A DNA stretch of 64,000 bases from Spinacia oleracea (lineage: Eukaryota; Streptophyta; Magnoliopsida; Caryophyllales; Amaranthaceae), in assembly GCF_020520425.1 (NCBI RefSeq), contig NC_079490.1, positions 3,162,001-3,226,000 of the forward strand, written 5' to 3'. The position numbers and the translations under genes were made by a program. This document shows, piece after piece, positions 47,500 through 58,231 of this stretch. Position 1 is the first letter of the stretch, and each line of letters starts with the position of its first letter. The notes under the pieces are model-generated. The model did no database searches. It was not told the origin of the DNA and was given only the letters and a program-made list of their open reading frames with translations.

Positions 47500-48370
47500 C
47501 TGATCAATAAATTTCTTTCTTCTTGGAATCATTATGTTGTTGGTTTCTCTTATGGTTCACTTTTGTTGTGATTGATTTGATGTTATAATGGAAACACAAC
47601 TCCAAGTTTAGAAAATTGAGTTGATCCTGATAGAATGCAGAAGTCAGCCTAAATTTGTCAGAAAATAGAAAATTGTTTGCACAAAGAAAAATAATGGTGA
47701 TACAGGAATACAAATTCAGATGTATAAGTTCTTTTCTTGAACCAATTTGATCTTTAAGTTCTTGTTTCACAAGGTAAGACTCAGATGTAAACTTGTACTA
47801 TACTCTATTGATCTGATCAATAAATTTCTTTATGGAATCATTTTGTTGTTGAACTAGTTTCGTTCCTGATAAATGAATGCAGAAGTCAGCCTAAATTTGT
47901 CAGAAATTAGAAAATTGTTTGCACAAAGCTGAACTAGTTTAGTTTCCTTCCTGATAAAATGCAAAAGATCTGTGAGATGCGAAAGAAACCATTACATAAA
48001 TTCGAGATCCAAGTTAAAAAACTGAGTTGATCCTGATAGAATGAATGCAGAAGTCAGCCTAAATGTAGAAGTCAAGTCTAAATTTGTCAGAAATTAGAAA
48101 TTTGTTTGCACAAAAGCTGAACTAGTTTTTCTTCCTGATAGAATGCAAAAGGTCTGCAAAATGTGAAAGAAACCATTACATAAAAGCTGCAATAGGATTT
48201 TACATGCCGAAATCCATTTCATGATCCAGATACATTGTCAAAAACATTCAGAATCTAGATACAATAATAAGCCCTAATTTGCAAGCCTGAATGACACTAC
48301 TAACATAAAAGCTGTGATAGGTTTTACACAGAAAACCATTAATTTGCATACAATAAGCCACTAATTTGCA
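47500..48370. repeat. Repeated CNX6 flank segments downstream of copy 2
   Basis: The AGAAGTCAGCCTAAATTTG unit recurs near 47640, 47880 and 48050. ACATAAAAGCTGCAATAGG and TTTTACATGCC, which precede copy 2 at about 46710, occur again near 48180 without a gene after them, and a looser version lies near 48305. Confidence 0.8.
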
Positions 48371-48499
48371 AGCCCTACCGATGATCATGATATACCATGA
48401 TCTGATTACTACTGTCCAACAAAAGAACATTTAAATCAACTTCCAACAAAAGAACACAATCAGAATCGAAACAATCCATCTCACTGCCTGTTCAGAACT

Positions 48500-51400
48500 T
48501 CAGATGTATACAGGTGGAAGCAGAGAAACAGCACTCCTGTCAACACTCGAAAACTTCCGAAGAACTCCTTTTAGTTTGTTTTCTTTGGCGGCTATTTGAA
48601 ATTTGATTAACATCTTTGCACATTCCCTGCAGAAAAGAGCAACAGCAGCAGAACTCAGTCAGAAAAAAGGTCTAAAACATCATATAAACTGAAAAAAGAA
48701 TGCTCAAAATACAAGAGCAGTAATAAATTTACATGAGTTGTTCTTCTGAGTAGCCTGTATAGTGCTGAAGTGTTTCATTCCAAATACGAATTCTTCCCAA
48801 ATTATGAAGAGCAGCATAAACAGAAGCAGCAGCGATTAGAGACGGGGGAAATGAGACTACTAACTGATACTGCATCAGACCATTTTCTGCCAAGTAAAAG
48901 GCCATGTTTTCCATCTGCAATGCCAGAAAAATGACACAATTTTTAGTAAGTTTTCTTTTATAATAATGTCAATATTTGCATCCCTATGTAAGTAAATGTG
49001 TAGTTACCTCTTTATCGGAAGGAATGGTAGCTTTGATGAACCTAACAAGGAAGACATAAGGAGTAGCAACTGTGAGATTCCACTCTAACTTCCCTAATAT
49101 CTCTTTCTCCATGGAAAGGATTTGTTCTTGGGTATATGCATTATCAGAAATAGACATGAAATCATTCACCTGCAAGAATATTCATCATTAACAACAAGCA
49201 TATACATGGACAGTATCATTAAGGCCCATTTGGTTTGGTGTAAAACCTTTTTAGTGAAAAATGATTTTCCAAGGAAAACATTTTCTAAGGGAAAACACAA
49301 TTCCAAACTAGTTTTCCTTTGTTTGGTTCCTTGAAAGAAAATAGGAGAAGATGGTAAAGATTGGGGGGAAGAAGGGAGAGGGAGGTAAAGAGGAAAGGTA
49401 GAAAGTGGTTTTGATGGAGAAGGTTTTTCCACCTTTAAGGGAGTTACGGAAAATTGTTTTCATTCCTTGCCAACCAAACAACGTAAAATGATTGAAAAGG
49501 GGAAAATTATTTTCCATGAAAACGTTTTACACCCTACCAAACGGAGCCTAAAAGACCGACAAGAAAAGGGGTCGAAAATATCACCTCAGGTGCCCAAATC
49601 TCTTCATATTTACAGGCTAACAGCATTGAACTGAGGCCTACCAACTGAAGTTCCTTCCTCGAAACAACCTTTGTACAAAGATACCTATCCACTAGGTCTA
49701 TAGTCAGGTAAAGAGTTTCAGGCAGAAGTTCAAACTTGTTATGAACTTCAACCAGCCAATCAATGAGAATCATCCTCATCTTTTCATTAATATGGTGCTG
49801 CAACGACATATAATCAATCAAACGGTACTCGTTTTCTGTGATCCTGTAAAACTTGTATATTTCTTCCACATATTCAACTACTGCTAACTCATTATCAGCA
49901 TCTGCAGCATCAATGTCAGCCACCAGCTCTCTAGGCCTAGTTGTAAGTCCACAAGCTGCCTGTAAAATCACCCCAATTTTCAGAAATGACAGAAAAAATT
50001 AGACAGAATTCAGAACAAATTTCTACATGATCACTACACAAGCTGCCTGTAAAATCACCCAATTTTGAGTACCAGAAATGACCAAAAACATTAGACAGAA
50101 CTCAGAACAATTTTCTATATGATCACTACTGAAGCTGCCTGTAAAATCACCCAATTTTGAGTACCAGAAATGACAGAAAACATTCGACAGAGAATTCAGA
50201 ACAATTTTATATATGATCACTACACAAGCTGCCTGTAAAATCAATCACCCAATTTTCAGCACCAGAAATGACCTAAAACATTAGACAGAATAATTTAGAA
50301 CAATTTTCTACATGATCACTACACAAGCTGCATGTAAATCACCCAATTTCCAGCACTAGAAATGACAGAAAACATTAGACAGAATTCATAACAATTTTCT
50401 ATATAAGAAATGACTGAAAACATTAAACAGAAAACAACTTTTTATAAGATCACTACAAAATCACCCAATTTTCAGCATTATAAATGACTGAAAACATTAC
50501 ACAGAACAACTCAGAACAACTTTTTATAAGATCACTACAAAATCACCCAATTTACAGCATTAGAAATGACTGAAAACATTAAACAGAACAATTCAGAACA
50601 ACTTTTTATATGATCATTACCTTGCTTCTGGCTGTCAGTACTGAAGTAAGACTGTATTTCTTCTTCCTTGAACTTCTTTTACCACTAAGAACCCTTTTCT
50701 TTTTTAGTAGCCTTTTATCATCAACTTCTTCTTCTTCATCAGAGCTTATTATAATAACTGTTTCGGGTTTTGGCTTGTATGTAACCTTCTTCTGCGCTCG
50801 CGCCTCGTGTTCTCTTACCATTCCTTCTTCTGCCTTCTTCTTCTTTTCTGCTGCTCCTTCATCAGGTACAAGTGATAATGCTCCTAGACTCCTGAAACAA
50901 TTGATTAATTATATGAGAAAAAAGCACTTATGATTGTAATTAAGATAGCTAAAACACAATTAAAAGAGGGAGATTATTACTTGATAATTGGAACATTCTG
51001 GAATTTAACTGTATTCCCAATTTCTTGAAGAGGTCTACGATTTCCAGCTTCTTTCTTCTGCTTCTGTTCTTCTGAATTTCACCAAAAAGATTAAAAAAAA
51101 TCCCCCAGAAGTTAGAAAATCGATATTGGAAATCCGAAACACGGAATATAACATGGGAAAGATCCTCAATACGAGTTCAAAATCCCAAAAACGAGTACAA
51201 GAATCAGATAATACGGGAGTAAAAACCCTAATTAAAGCTCAATTAGTAAGGTTTAACTTTCCAATAATAATACGGAATAAGACTTCCCCAAGAAGCTTCT
51301 AATTAATCCATCTAATTCCAAGTATTAATACAATTAAACTGATGCATCTTGGATTATAATTACTTAATTAATTAAACAAGGAGTAATTAGAAAAATCAAA

Positions 51401-52117
51401 AGTTGGATTTTGGGATAAAACCCAATATCATTCCATTTGTTGGTACACAATTCATCAATGATAGAACAAGAACACAAATTTCTGGGAAAATTGAATATTT
51501 TTTTCAGAAAGCAGAGGAATTAATTGGTACCCAGTAATCTAGATTGAATTCAATGAATTAAAATCAAACAAATCTTTACCAAATTAAGAGAAAAACAGAG
51601 GAATTGAAATACCCAATAAACCAATGATGATAAATAAATAAAAATATGACAAGAGCACGAGTTTCTGGGATAATTGAATCTTTTTTCGGAAAACAGAGGA
51701 ATTAATTGGTACTCAGACTGAGTTCAATGAACTTAAAATCATACCAAATCGAAAAGAAAAAACCAGAGGAATTAATTAATACCTAACGAATCAATGATGA
51801 CCTTATTAAACTTATGTACCTAAATAAGATAACTATTTGTCAAGTTAATAAAGGGGAAAAGAAATCAAATGCCCAAAAAAAAATTCCCAATAATTTCGAA
51901 GAAAAAACCAATTAAATTCAGAAATGAAAAAATTATACCAGGAGCTTTAATGGGGAGATGAGGAGGGAGACCAAATTAATAAAGGGGAAAAGAAATCAAA
52001 TGCCCAGAAAATATTTCCAAATAATTTCAAAGAAAAAATCAATTAAATTCAGAAATGAAAATTTATACCAGGAGCTTTAATAGGAAGATGAGGAGGAAGA
52101 CCAACTCTGGAATCCAT
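48500..52117 (-). CDS. CYCB1: G2/mitotic-specific cyclin B1
   Basis: Seven coding exons on the minus strand: 52069-52117, 50981-51071, 50621-50891, 49585-49959, 49008-49169, 48733-48914 and 48500-48626; 418 residues, frame kept throughout, all GT-AG. A destruction box RRPLQEIGN lies at residues 28-36. A basic stretch follows ([16 protein letters not shown]), a likely nuclear signal. The cyclin box starts near residue 198 with [20 protein letters not shown], and the second cyclin fold ends in [11 protein letters not shown]. It activates CDKA/CDKB at the G2-M transition and is degraded by APC/C through the D-box. Introns carry tandem repeats and a Tourist-like MITE. Confidence 0.95.
49223..49548. 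mobile_element. Tourist-like MITE (326 bp) in cyclin intron 4
   Basis: Ends GGCCCATTTGGTTTGG and CCTACCAAACGGAGCC are flanked by TAA on both sides (49220-49222 and 49549-49551). It fills nearly all of the 415-bp intron 49170-49584. Confidence 0.85.
49950..50620. repeat. Tandem array in cyclin intron 3 with repeated splice acceptors
   Basis: A unit of 87-98 bp recurs. On the minus strand each begins near TTTTACAGGCAGCTTGTG, identical to the true exon 4 acceptor. Copies of that acceptor lie at about 49959, 50046, 50140, 50233 and 50331; the farther units (to 50620) have lost it. Confidence 0.88.
51930..52095 (-). repeat. 130-bp duplication containing the 3' half of cyclin exon 1
   Basis: AGGAGCTTTAAT-GGAGATGAGGAGG with the adjoining donor and intron text is present at about 51940 and again at 52070. 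The second copy is the real exon 1 end (CCTCATCTTCCTATTAAAGC on the minus strand). The first is an exon-like copy inside intron 1 with its own GTATAA donor. Confidence 0.85.
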
Positions 52118-52413
52118 ATCAAGAGATTGTCCAAAAACGCCACCAATACTTGAAATTAGCGACGATAAAAAGCTATGGAGACGGCTATTATTGCCTGTAT
52201 CTCCTTCTTCTTCCTTTTCCCAAGCCACCGCGAATTAACTTTCTGTTAATGTTTTTCTCTCTTGAATTGTATTGAATTGAATTGAATTTCTGGGTTTCTC
52301 TGCAATTTGTTGAAGAAGAATCGGGTTTTGCTGAAGGAAGGAGAAGAAGATGATGAGTGGAAGTAAAGGTGGTGTTCTGCTTTTTGTGGGGGAGACTGAA
52401 GAGGGAAAAACGC

Positions 52414-52508
52414 TCCAACGGTATTCTTTGTTTGTTTTGAATCTCCACCGTTGGATGACTTTGTGTTAAATCACAGCCGTTGGATGCCTTTGTGTTATCA
52501 TCTAACGG
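52414..52508 (-). promoter_or_regulatory. Cluster of four MSA-like elements, cyclin B1 promoter
   Basis: TCCAACGG or TCTAACGG cores, in either orientation, lie at 52414-52421, 52448-52455, 52477-52484 and 52501-52508. They match the core of the mitosis-specific activator (YCYAACGGYYA) bound by MYB3R factors. Their clustering about 300-390 bp upstream of the ATG supports G2/M-phase expression. Confidence 0.75.
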
Positions 52509-52519
52509 ATGGGAAGTTT

Positions 52520-53530
52520 AAGGTTTTTGAGAAGTGGGAAAAAAAAAAAGTTACCGTTTGGGATTTTCGTTTTGCCTTTCAAATTTATGGTTCAAAAATT
52601 ATTTCCATGTTGGTATATTCTGATGGGTTAATAAGGGGTTTTTTATTTTTTTATTTTACTTTTTTTAATGGCATTATGGAGCTCTTAATATTTGTATTTG
52701 GTGTATGAGTATGCATTCTGAACCACTTTTTGCTGTATTTAATTTGACTCGAGAAATAAAGTATTTAAATTTTGAGTTACGATTTCTTATGGAAATCGAT
52801 CAAAGTAAATCTCACATTTCTATAATAGTCTAATACGTGTTATTGTGTTACATACTTACATTTCATGTAGTCATGAAATATGCTTCCTCCTTTTAATAAT
52901 TATCCTTTTAGTTTCATAACCTATGAAATCGGTAACATTCCGTACTCGATATTACTTGTATTTGTTTAAAAAGGAAGTCACATAAGACAATGATTTATAT
53001 AAGACTCGATGTAACCATCGCTATGAAAATTCAATGTCTAATTTTTTTACACGATCATGAAACCTATATAGTATAGTGAGTAACATTCAAATGCGTGCGT
53101 AGTATTTACTATTTAGCACATAGCTTAATACTTATGCATTTGAATTTTACTCTCCTTACTATAGAGGCTTTGTGCTCGTGTCAACAATTAATTATTTGGT
53201 CTTAATTTAACTTTTGATTTGTGTCGAATTATCGCATCGGGTTAAATTTTGCTAGATTCATATCAACTCAAAGAAAAGCAACGAGGTTACGAGGTATCAG
53301 TTGTGTTGTTAAATCAAGTCATCAGTCGGTTACAGATCGAGTATAATCGGCTCGAAATATTCTGATACTGTTTTGTGTTGTATCATTGTGCTCATAGGAA
53401 TTGAATGTGTGAATTTCTTATTCGGGGCAGCTTTAATGTTTGTCGGATATCGAACGGATTAGATCAGGCTTTGACAACGTCGTGACAGTATATTTTATCA
53501 TTATCCAAAACCAAAACTTGTAGCTTGCCA
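52520..53530. other. Intergenic spacer
   Basis: AT-rich, no gene recognised. Confidence 0.4.
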
Positions 53531-54020
53531 AGCAAGCTGGACTTTGGAAGACATGGGCTATGGATTGGGCTTTGGGCCCAGTCTAGCCCATTATTGGTCT
53601 TTTATGAATTTGTCTGAACATAGTCTTCAAACTCTCAAATCTCAATGGGGGTGGGGACAAGCACAAGAATGGAGTTGCCTAGGAACCTTTCTCCCCACAC
53701 TTTCATTTGTCGTCTACAAGAAGAGTCACATGCACTTGTTTTTTGAGCTATCATAGAGTCACGTGCCTTTTTCACGCATAATCATGTTTCTTGTTTTTTT
53801 TTTTTTTTTTTTTTTTTTTTTCCGGTGATCAAAATTCGGTCGGGACAGGCTTTAACCCAAAAAATTCAAGCTCAAATTTATAAATTTGGTATGGGCTTTT
53901 CGAGTCGGGTTTTAGTCTAAAAATGCATATATTAGGCTGTCCAAACCCACACTTTTTTGGGCCGGTTTGGGTCAAGCCAACAGGTCAGGCTATATTCGAT
54001 CAGGTCTAGCTCGGGGATAT
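53531..54020. repeat. Decayed GGGCC-rich repeat with poly-T run
   Basis: GGGCTTTGGGCCCAGTC near 53568, a poly-T of about 30 bases (53792-53821), then GGTTTGGGTC / CGGGTTTTAG words resemble the GC-rich hAT family, without identifiable ends. The 70-residue open frame at 53544 has no family support. Confidence 0.4.
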
Positions 54021-54024
54021 ATTA

Positions 54025-54315
54025 GTTCCATTTAGTCTGGCGGAAAACGATTCTAATGGAAGATACAGTGCCGAACTATTTTTCCTTTGTTTGGTTCCTT
54101 ATAAGAAATCCATAGAAAAAAGTAAAGTAAAAGTTGATAGCTGAAGATTGATGGGAGAGAAAGGCAAAGGAGAAAATGTGAGAGAGGTTCCTTCATTTCA
54201 AATGGAAAATATTTTCCCTCATTAGGATAATTGTTGGAAAATTTGTTTACACCCTTGCCAAAATAAACAATGGAAAACCATGTACCAAGAAAACGTTTTA
54301 CACAAAACCAAATAC
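54025..54315. mobile_element. Diverged Tourist-like MITE
   Basis: CTATTTTTCCTTTGTTTGG and AAGAAAACGTTTTACAC match the family of 42629 and 49223, but the termini have decayed and no target duplication is clear. Confidence 0.5.
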
Positions 54316-54752
54316 TTCCATACTACAGAATATGTAAAAAAAATTGTCCTCTATCAAACCATAGTAATAATATGTATCCACTTATACTACTCCGCTCCAT
54401 ATTAATAACGTCCCTAGTCTTAGGGCCAGCGCGATAGCTTATGTCATTACTATAACATAAATAAATTATGCTTAAAAAAAATTAAAAAACTTTAATCTTA
54501 ATACTTTTGTTTAAATAATTTTTAAACGTTTAAATAATGTTAATAATAGTACACGGTCCAAAATTATAATTTGAAGTATGTGATTAATTTTGGGCATGGA
54601 TAAAAATGACAGATAAGAAGGCACTTCTTTTTTTCTTCTAGTATGCTGCTTTTTTACGCAAAGTGTTACTACAATTATTGTTTTCAGTAGCTTCTTTCGG
54701 CTCATTATTAAGTTTTCACTTTGACTTCAAAAAAGATTCTCATTTTTTTTTT

Positions 54753-55105
54753 GGAAAATTTGGTAATATTAATCCAACCTTTGACCGATTTTCTTTTATT
54801 AAGCCCACCTACGACATATTTTTTAATAATCCCACCTTTATTACCCAACAACTTTTATTGGGCCCAACAGGTCATAAAACTGTTGTAAGCGGCATTATTT
54901 CTCTACATGGCAGTACTCTCTCTCGATATATTCAGTCATCGTCATCAATTCATCACCATCTCGTTGAATTTTTCACCGATTACCGGCCACTTAAGCCCAA
55001 TAAAAGTCGTCGGGTAGTAAAGGTGGGATTATTAAAAAATATGTCGTAGGTGGGATTAATAAAAGAAAATCGGCCAAAGGTTGGATTAATATTACCAAAT
55101 TTTCC
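54753..55105. mobile_element. Mutator-like MITE, copy 2 (353 bp)
   Basis: The same ends (GGAAAATTTGGTAATATTAA and inverse) and the same length as the copy at 810-1162. Nine T on each side (54744-54752 and 55106-55114) form the target duplication. The copies differ by scattered substitutions only. Confidence 0.88.
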
Positions 55106-55114
55106 TTTTTTTTT

Positions 55115-55800
55115 GGGGGGGTTTAAGTAAATAAATAAATACAGTATGTACTCCGTACAACGTATGCAATTAATCCTCCGACTAATCAAAGTAAATCCAA
55201 ACGAAATTATACATTGACATGAATCTAATTGTTTAAGTAAATAAATACAGTATGTACTCCGTACAATTGTTTAAAATATAATTAATACTACGCCAAATAC
55301 ACGATTATTTTGCTTCGTATATGTAAATATCATTGTTACGGTTTGAATTATCATTATTTTAGATTAATTCCTTAATACAATACTATGTAGCTCGTACGTA
55401 ATGGTTTATTTCAGATATGAATTTTTACTGTCCTTATAATAACTGGCTTAATTGAAGTATTTGGTGGAGAGGATGCATGTTGTGATGTGTTTAGTGTGAG
55501 CAAACACATCACAACGCAAACATGCGCCATTTCTTTTTTAAAAAGTATCATTCATTAAAAAAGAGTACCATTTCGTTAAACAGAGTACCATTTCGATAAA
55601 AATATGTACCATTTCGTTAAAAATAGTACTATTTCATTAAAACAAAGTACCATTTCGATTAAAAGATGTACCATTCATTGAGTTTTTTTTATTGTTATGA
55701 TAACAGACCGGGGTTTTTACTTACTCTGCTTGCATCGGATGCATCATACATGTGATATGGATTTGGCTGAGTTGTCAACAAATAAAATCTTCATACGGAG
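55115..55800. other. Intergenic spacer with short repeats
   Basis: A 17-base string AAATACAGTATGTACTC with CCGTACAA occurs twice (about 55136 and 55243). A run of GTACCATTTCG-like units, about five, lies near 55565-55675. No gene. Confidence 0.5.
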
Positions 55801-55802
55801 TA

Positions 55803-56131
55803 CTCCCTCCGTCCCTTAATACTCGCACCGGTTTGACCGGTGCGGAGTTTAAGACATTTGGATTGACTTATTAATTTAATGGGTGTTTGTTGATAGTGGG
55901 GTATTTTTTTAATATAGTTAGTGGGAAATGTGTAAGGGGTGGAGAGTGGTGAGTGAGGGGTGTTGATTTTTAAATGATTTTTTGTAGGAAATAGGGGTGT
56001 AGGTGGGGTAGTAGTAGGTAAGTGTGAGAAATAATATAATATTGATAAAGATTTCCATTTATAGAAACGGTGCAAGTATTAAGGGACGACCCGAAAAAAA
56101 AAGCGGTGCAAGTATTAAGGGACGGAGGGAG
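55803..56131. mobile_element. Stowaway-like MITE (329 bp) with duplicated right end
   Basis: CTCCCTCCGTCCC / GGGACGGAGGGAG ends lie between TA (55801-55802 and 56132-56133). GGTGCAAGTATTAAGGGACG occurs twice at the right, separated by ACCCGAAAAAAAAAGC. Confidence 0.85.
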
Positions 56132-56133
56132 TA

Positions 56134-57554
56134 CTTCTTAATAAAATACTATAATTGGAATATTATACATTAAAATACTATGGACCAGTATATACGAAGT
56201 AACGTTTGGTCAAGCCCTTAAAAAATAGCGGTGACCAAAGTTTTCTTTTTTATTAAATAAACATCAAATTTGACTAATATCATTTGTTATACAAAGTATA
56301 TGCTTTATTTTTGAGGAAAGTATAAACTATAAAGTATATACTTTAATAACCAATAATACAAAATTACAAATGGCCTTAACTTTTATTAATATAAATAAAA
56401 ACAATATTCTTATACTCCATATTTTATTTCATACGTATAAATGATTGGAAAAGAAGTGTTTAATTAACTAATTGTGCATGCATGCAATGCAAGATATGTT
56501 ATTGAATCAATATTTAAAATCATGCATGGCTCCCACTTAATTAAGCACCGTCTTAATTAACAAGAGTAGTACTTTGAAAAAAGGTTACTTATTGAAGAGG
56601 GATATGTCTTAATTGATTATATTCAATTACTTGTACATAAAGTGAAGAAATATGTACAATAAATTGTAGGAAAGATGTAGAGTGTCTAATCTTGCCAACA
56701 TCTCCAAACTTTTAAGTTTTAGAGAAATTACATGGCGAGTTATATTCACGGTTTGTTTAAATTTGAACTTCGAGCTACAAATAAATATAGAACGCACATA
56801 ACTTAGGAGACAACAATAACTACGGAGTATTATGTACTATGGAGTACGTAGATACAAATAGACCAAGCAAATACAAACTAATTCATACGGAGTAGCTATA
56901 TAAGTCCAATAAGTTGAGTAAAGCTGGATTTATGACTAGATAGACTACTTAACTTCTTTTATACGTAGTATGTACCAGACTATTACGTCACTATAAGTTG
57001 AGTAAAGAATAGGGAGTACAACCTTTAGGTAATCTCTATCACATTACTACGTCGAGTAAGGAAGTATACTTACTAAATTTGAATAAAAGTGAAAGAGAAC
57101 TAACTTACTTTGTAAAATTTAATAATTCGATCATAATTTTTTGTCCAGATCGAATATTACCCTATTCATAAAGTGTTTTCATAATATTGATGAAGTAACA
57201 TACATTTTTACGCTTATTGTACATTAAGATTCAAATCCAAACCTCTCGATCATTCTCCATTTGAATAAATCTCATACGCCATAATCTTTGTTGGAAAAAT
57301 TGTGTTTCAATTGTTCATCATCCTTTGAGTTTGTTAGACAACATGTACAAAGATTTTACAAAATAAAAAGTTGCTTAAAAATTCTCAATAATTAAAAAAA
57401 GATTGTTACCTCTGGAAAAAAAATATATATTCCGTACTTTAATAGACAAAAATCGGAAATCTCTCCTACCCTATTGTAAAATTTTTATACGTACCTTATA
57501 TACTTTCACCCATATACTGTATTTAAATTCGAGTATTTATATAGTCTTACTAAA
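56134..57554. other. Intergenic spacer
   Basis: About 1.4 kb of AT-rich DNA with several ACGGAGTA strings and no gene recognised. Confidence 0.4.
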
Positions 57555-57556
57555 TA

Positions 57557-57901
57557 CTCCCCCGTCTCTTTTTGTTTTTTACGTTTGGTATTTTGCACGC
57601 GTTTTAACGAGTGTATTGAGATTCTTCTTAGTTTTTATGTAAACGAGGAAAATTACGTTTATTTATAATGTTTTCACTCTTATCAAAATTCTGATATTGG
57701 GAAAATGATAAAAAGTTAATGTCATAATGGAAAAGTGTGAGAGATTAAATGATCCAATGAATTTAATTGGTCAAAATAATAATTGGACACAAATTTTGAT
57801 AGAATATTAAATCATTTATGTGATAATATAAAAAAAAATGTAAAGAACATTTTGAAACACCCAAAAAAGAAAACGTAAAAAACAAAAAGAGACGGAGGGA
57901 G
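57557..57901. mobile_element. Stowaway-like MITE (345 bp)
   Basis: CTCCCCCGTCTCTTTTTG / AAAAAGAGACGGAGGGAG ends lie between TA (57555-57556 and 57902-57903). It lies about 330 bp upstream of the F-box gene start. Confidence 0.82.
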
Positions 57902-58109
57902 TACATCGTATATAAAATTAAAATTCAAAATTCACCTCCCCCAACTTTATTTATTTTTTCCTCTCACACATTTTTTCCAAACTAAAGAAGAAAAAAAAAA
58001 GCAACCCCTAACTAATTATAGAACGTTACAAGTAAAAAGGAAAAAAATGGCACTCCTCCTATAATCCACACAACTCACGATTCCCAAGACAAACAAACAA
58101 ACAACCACC

Positions 58110-58117
58110 TATAAATA
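58110..58117 (+). promoter_or_regulatory. TATA box of F-box/kelch gene
   Basis: TATAAATA, 115 bp upstream of the ATG, in a CA-rich context that leads into a CT-rich leader. Confidence 0.65.
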
Positions 58118-58231
58118 ATCACCACACTTTCCCTTTTCCCCTCACCCAATTACACTCCACCCCAATCGAATCCAATTCCCCATCTTCATCTTCCCCAGAA
58201 AAGCTTCATCTTCTCTCTCCTCCGCCCAACA

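Noticed and set aside
53544-53756. 70-residue frame near a poly-T run
   Set aside because: Lies in a decayed GGGCC-rich repeat, with no recognisable domain.
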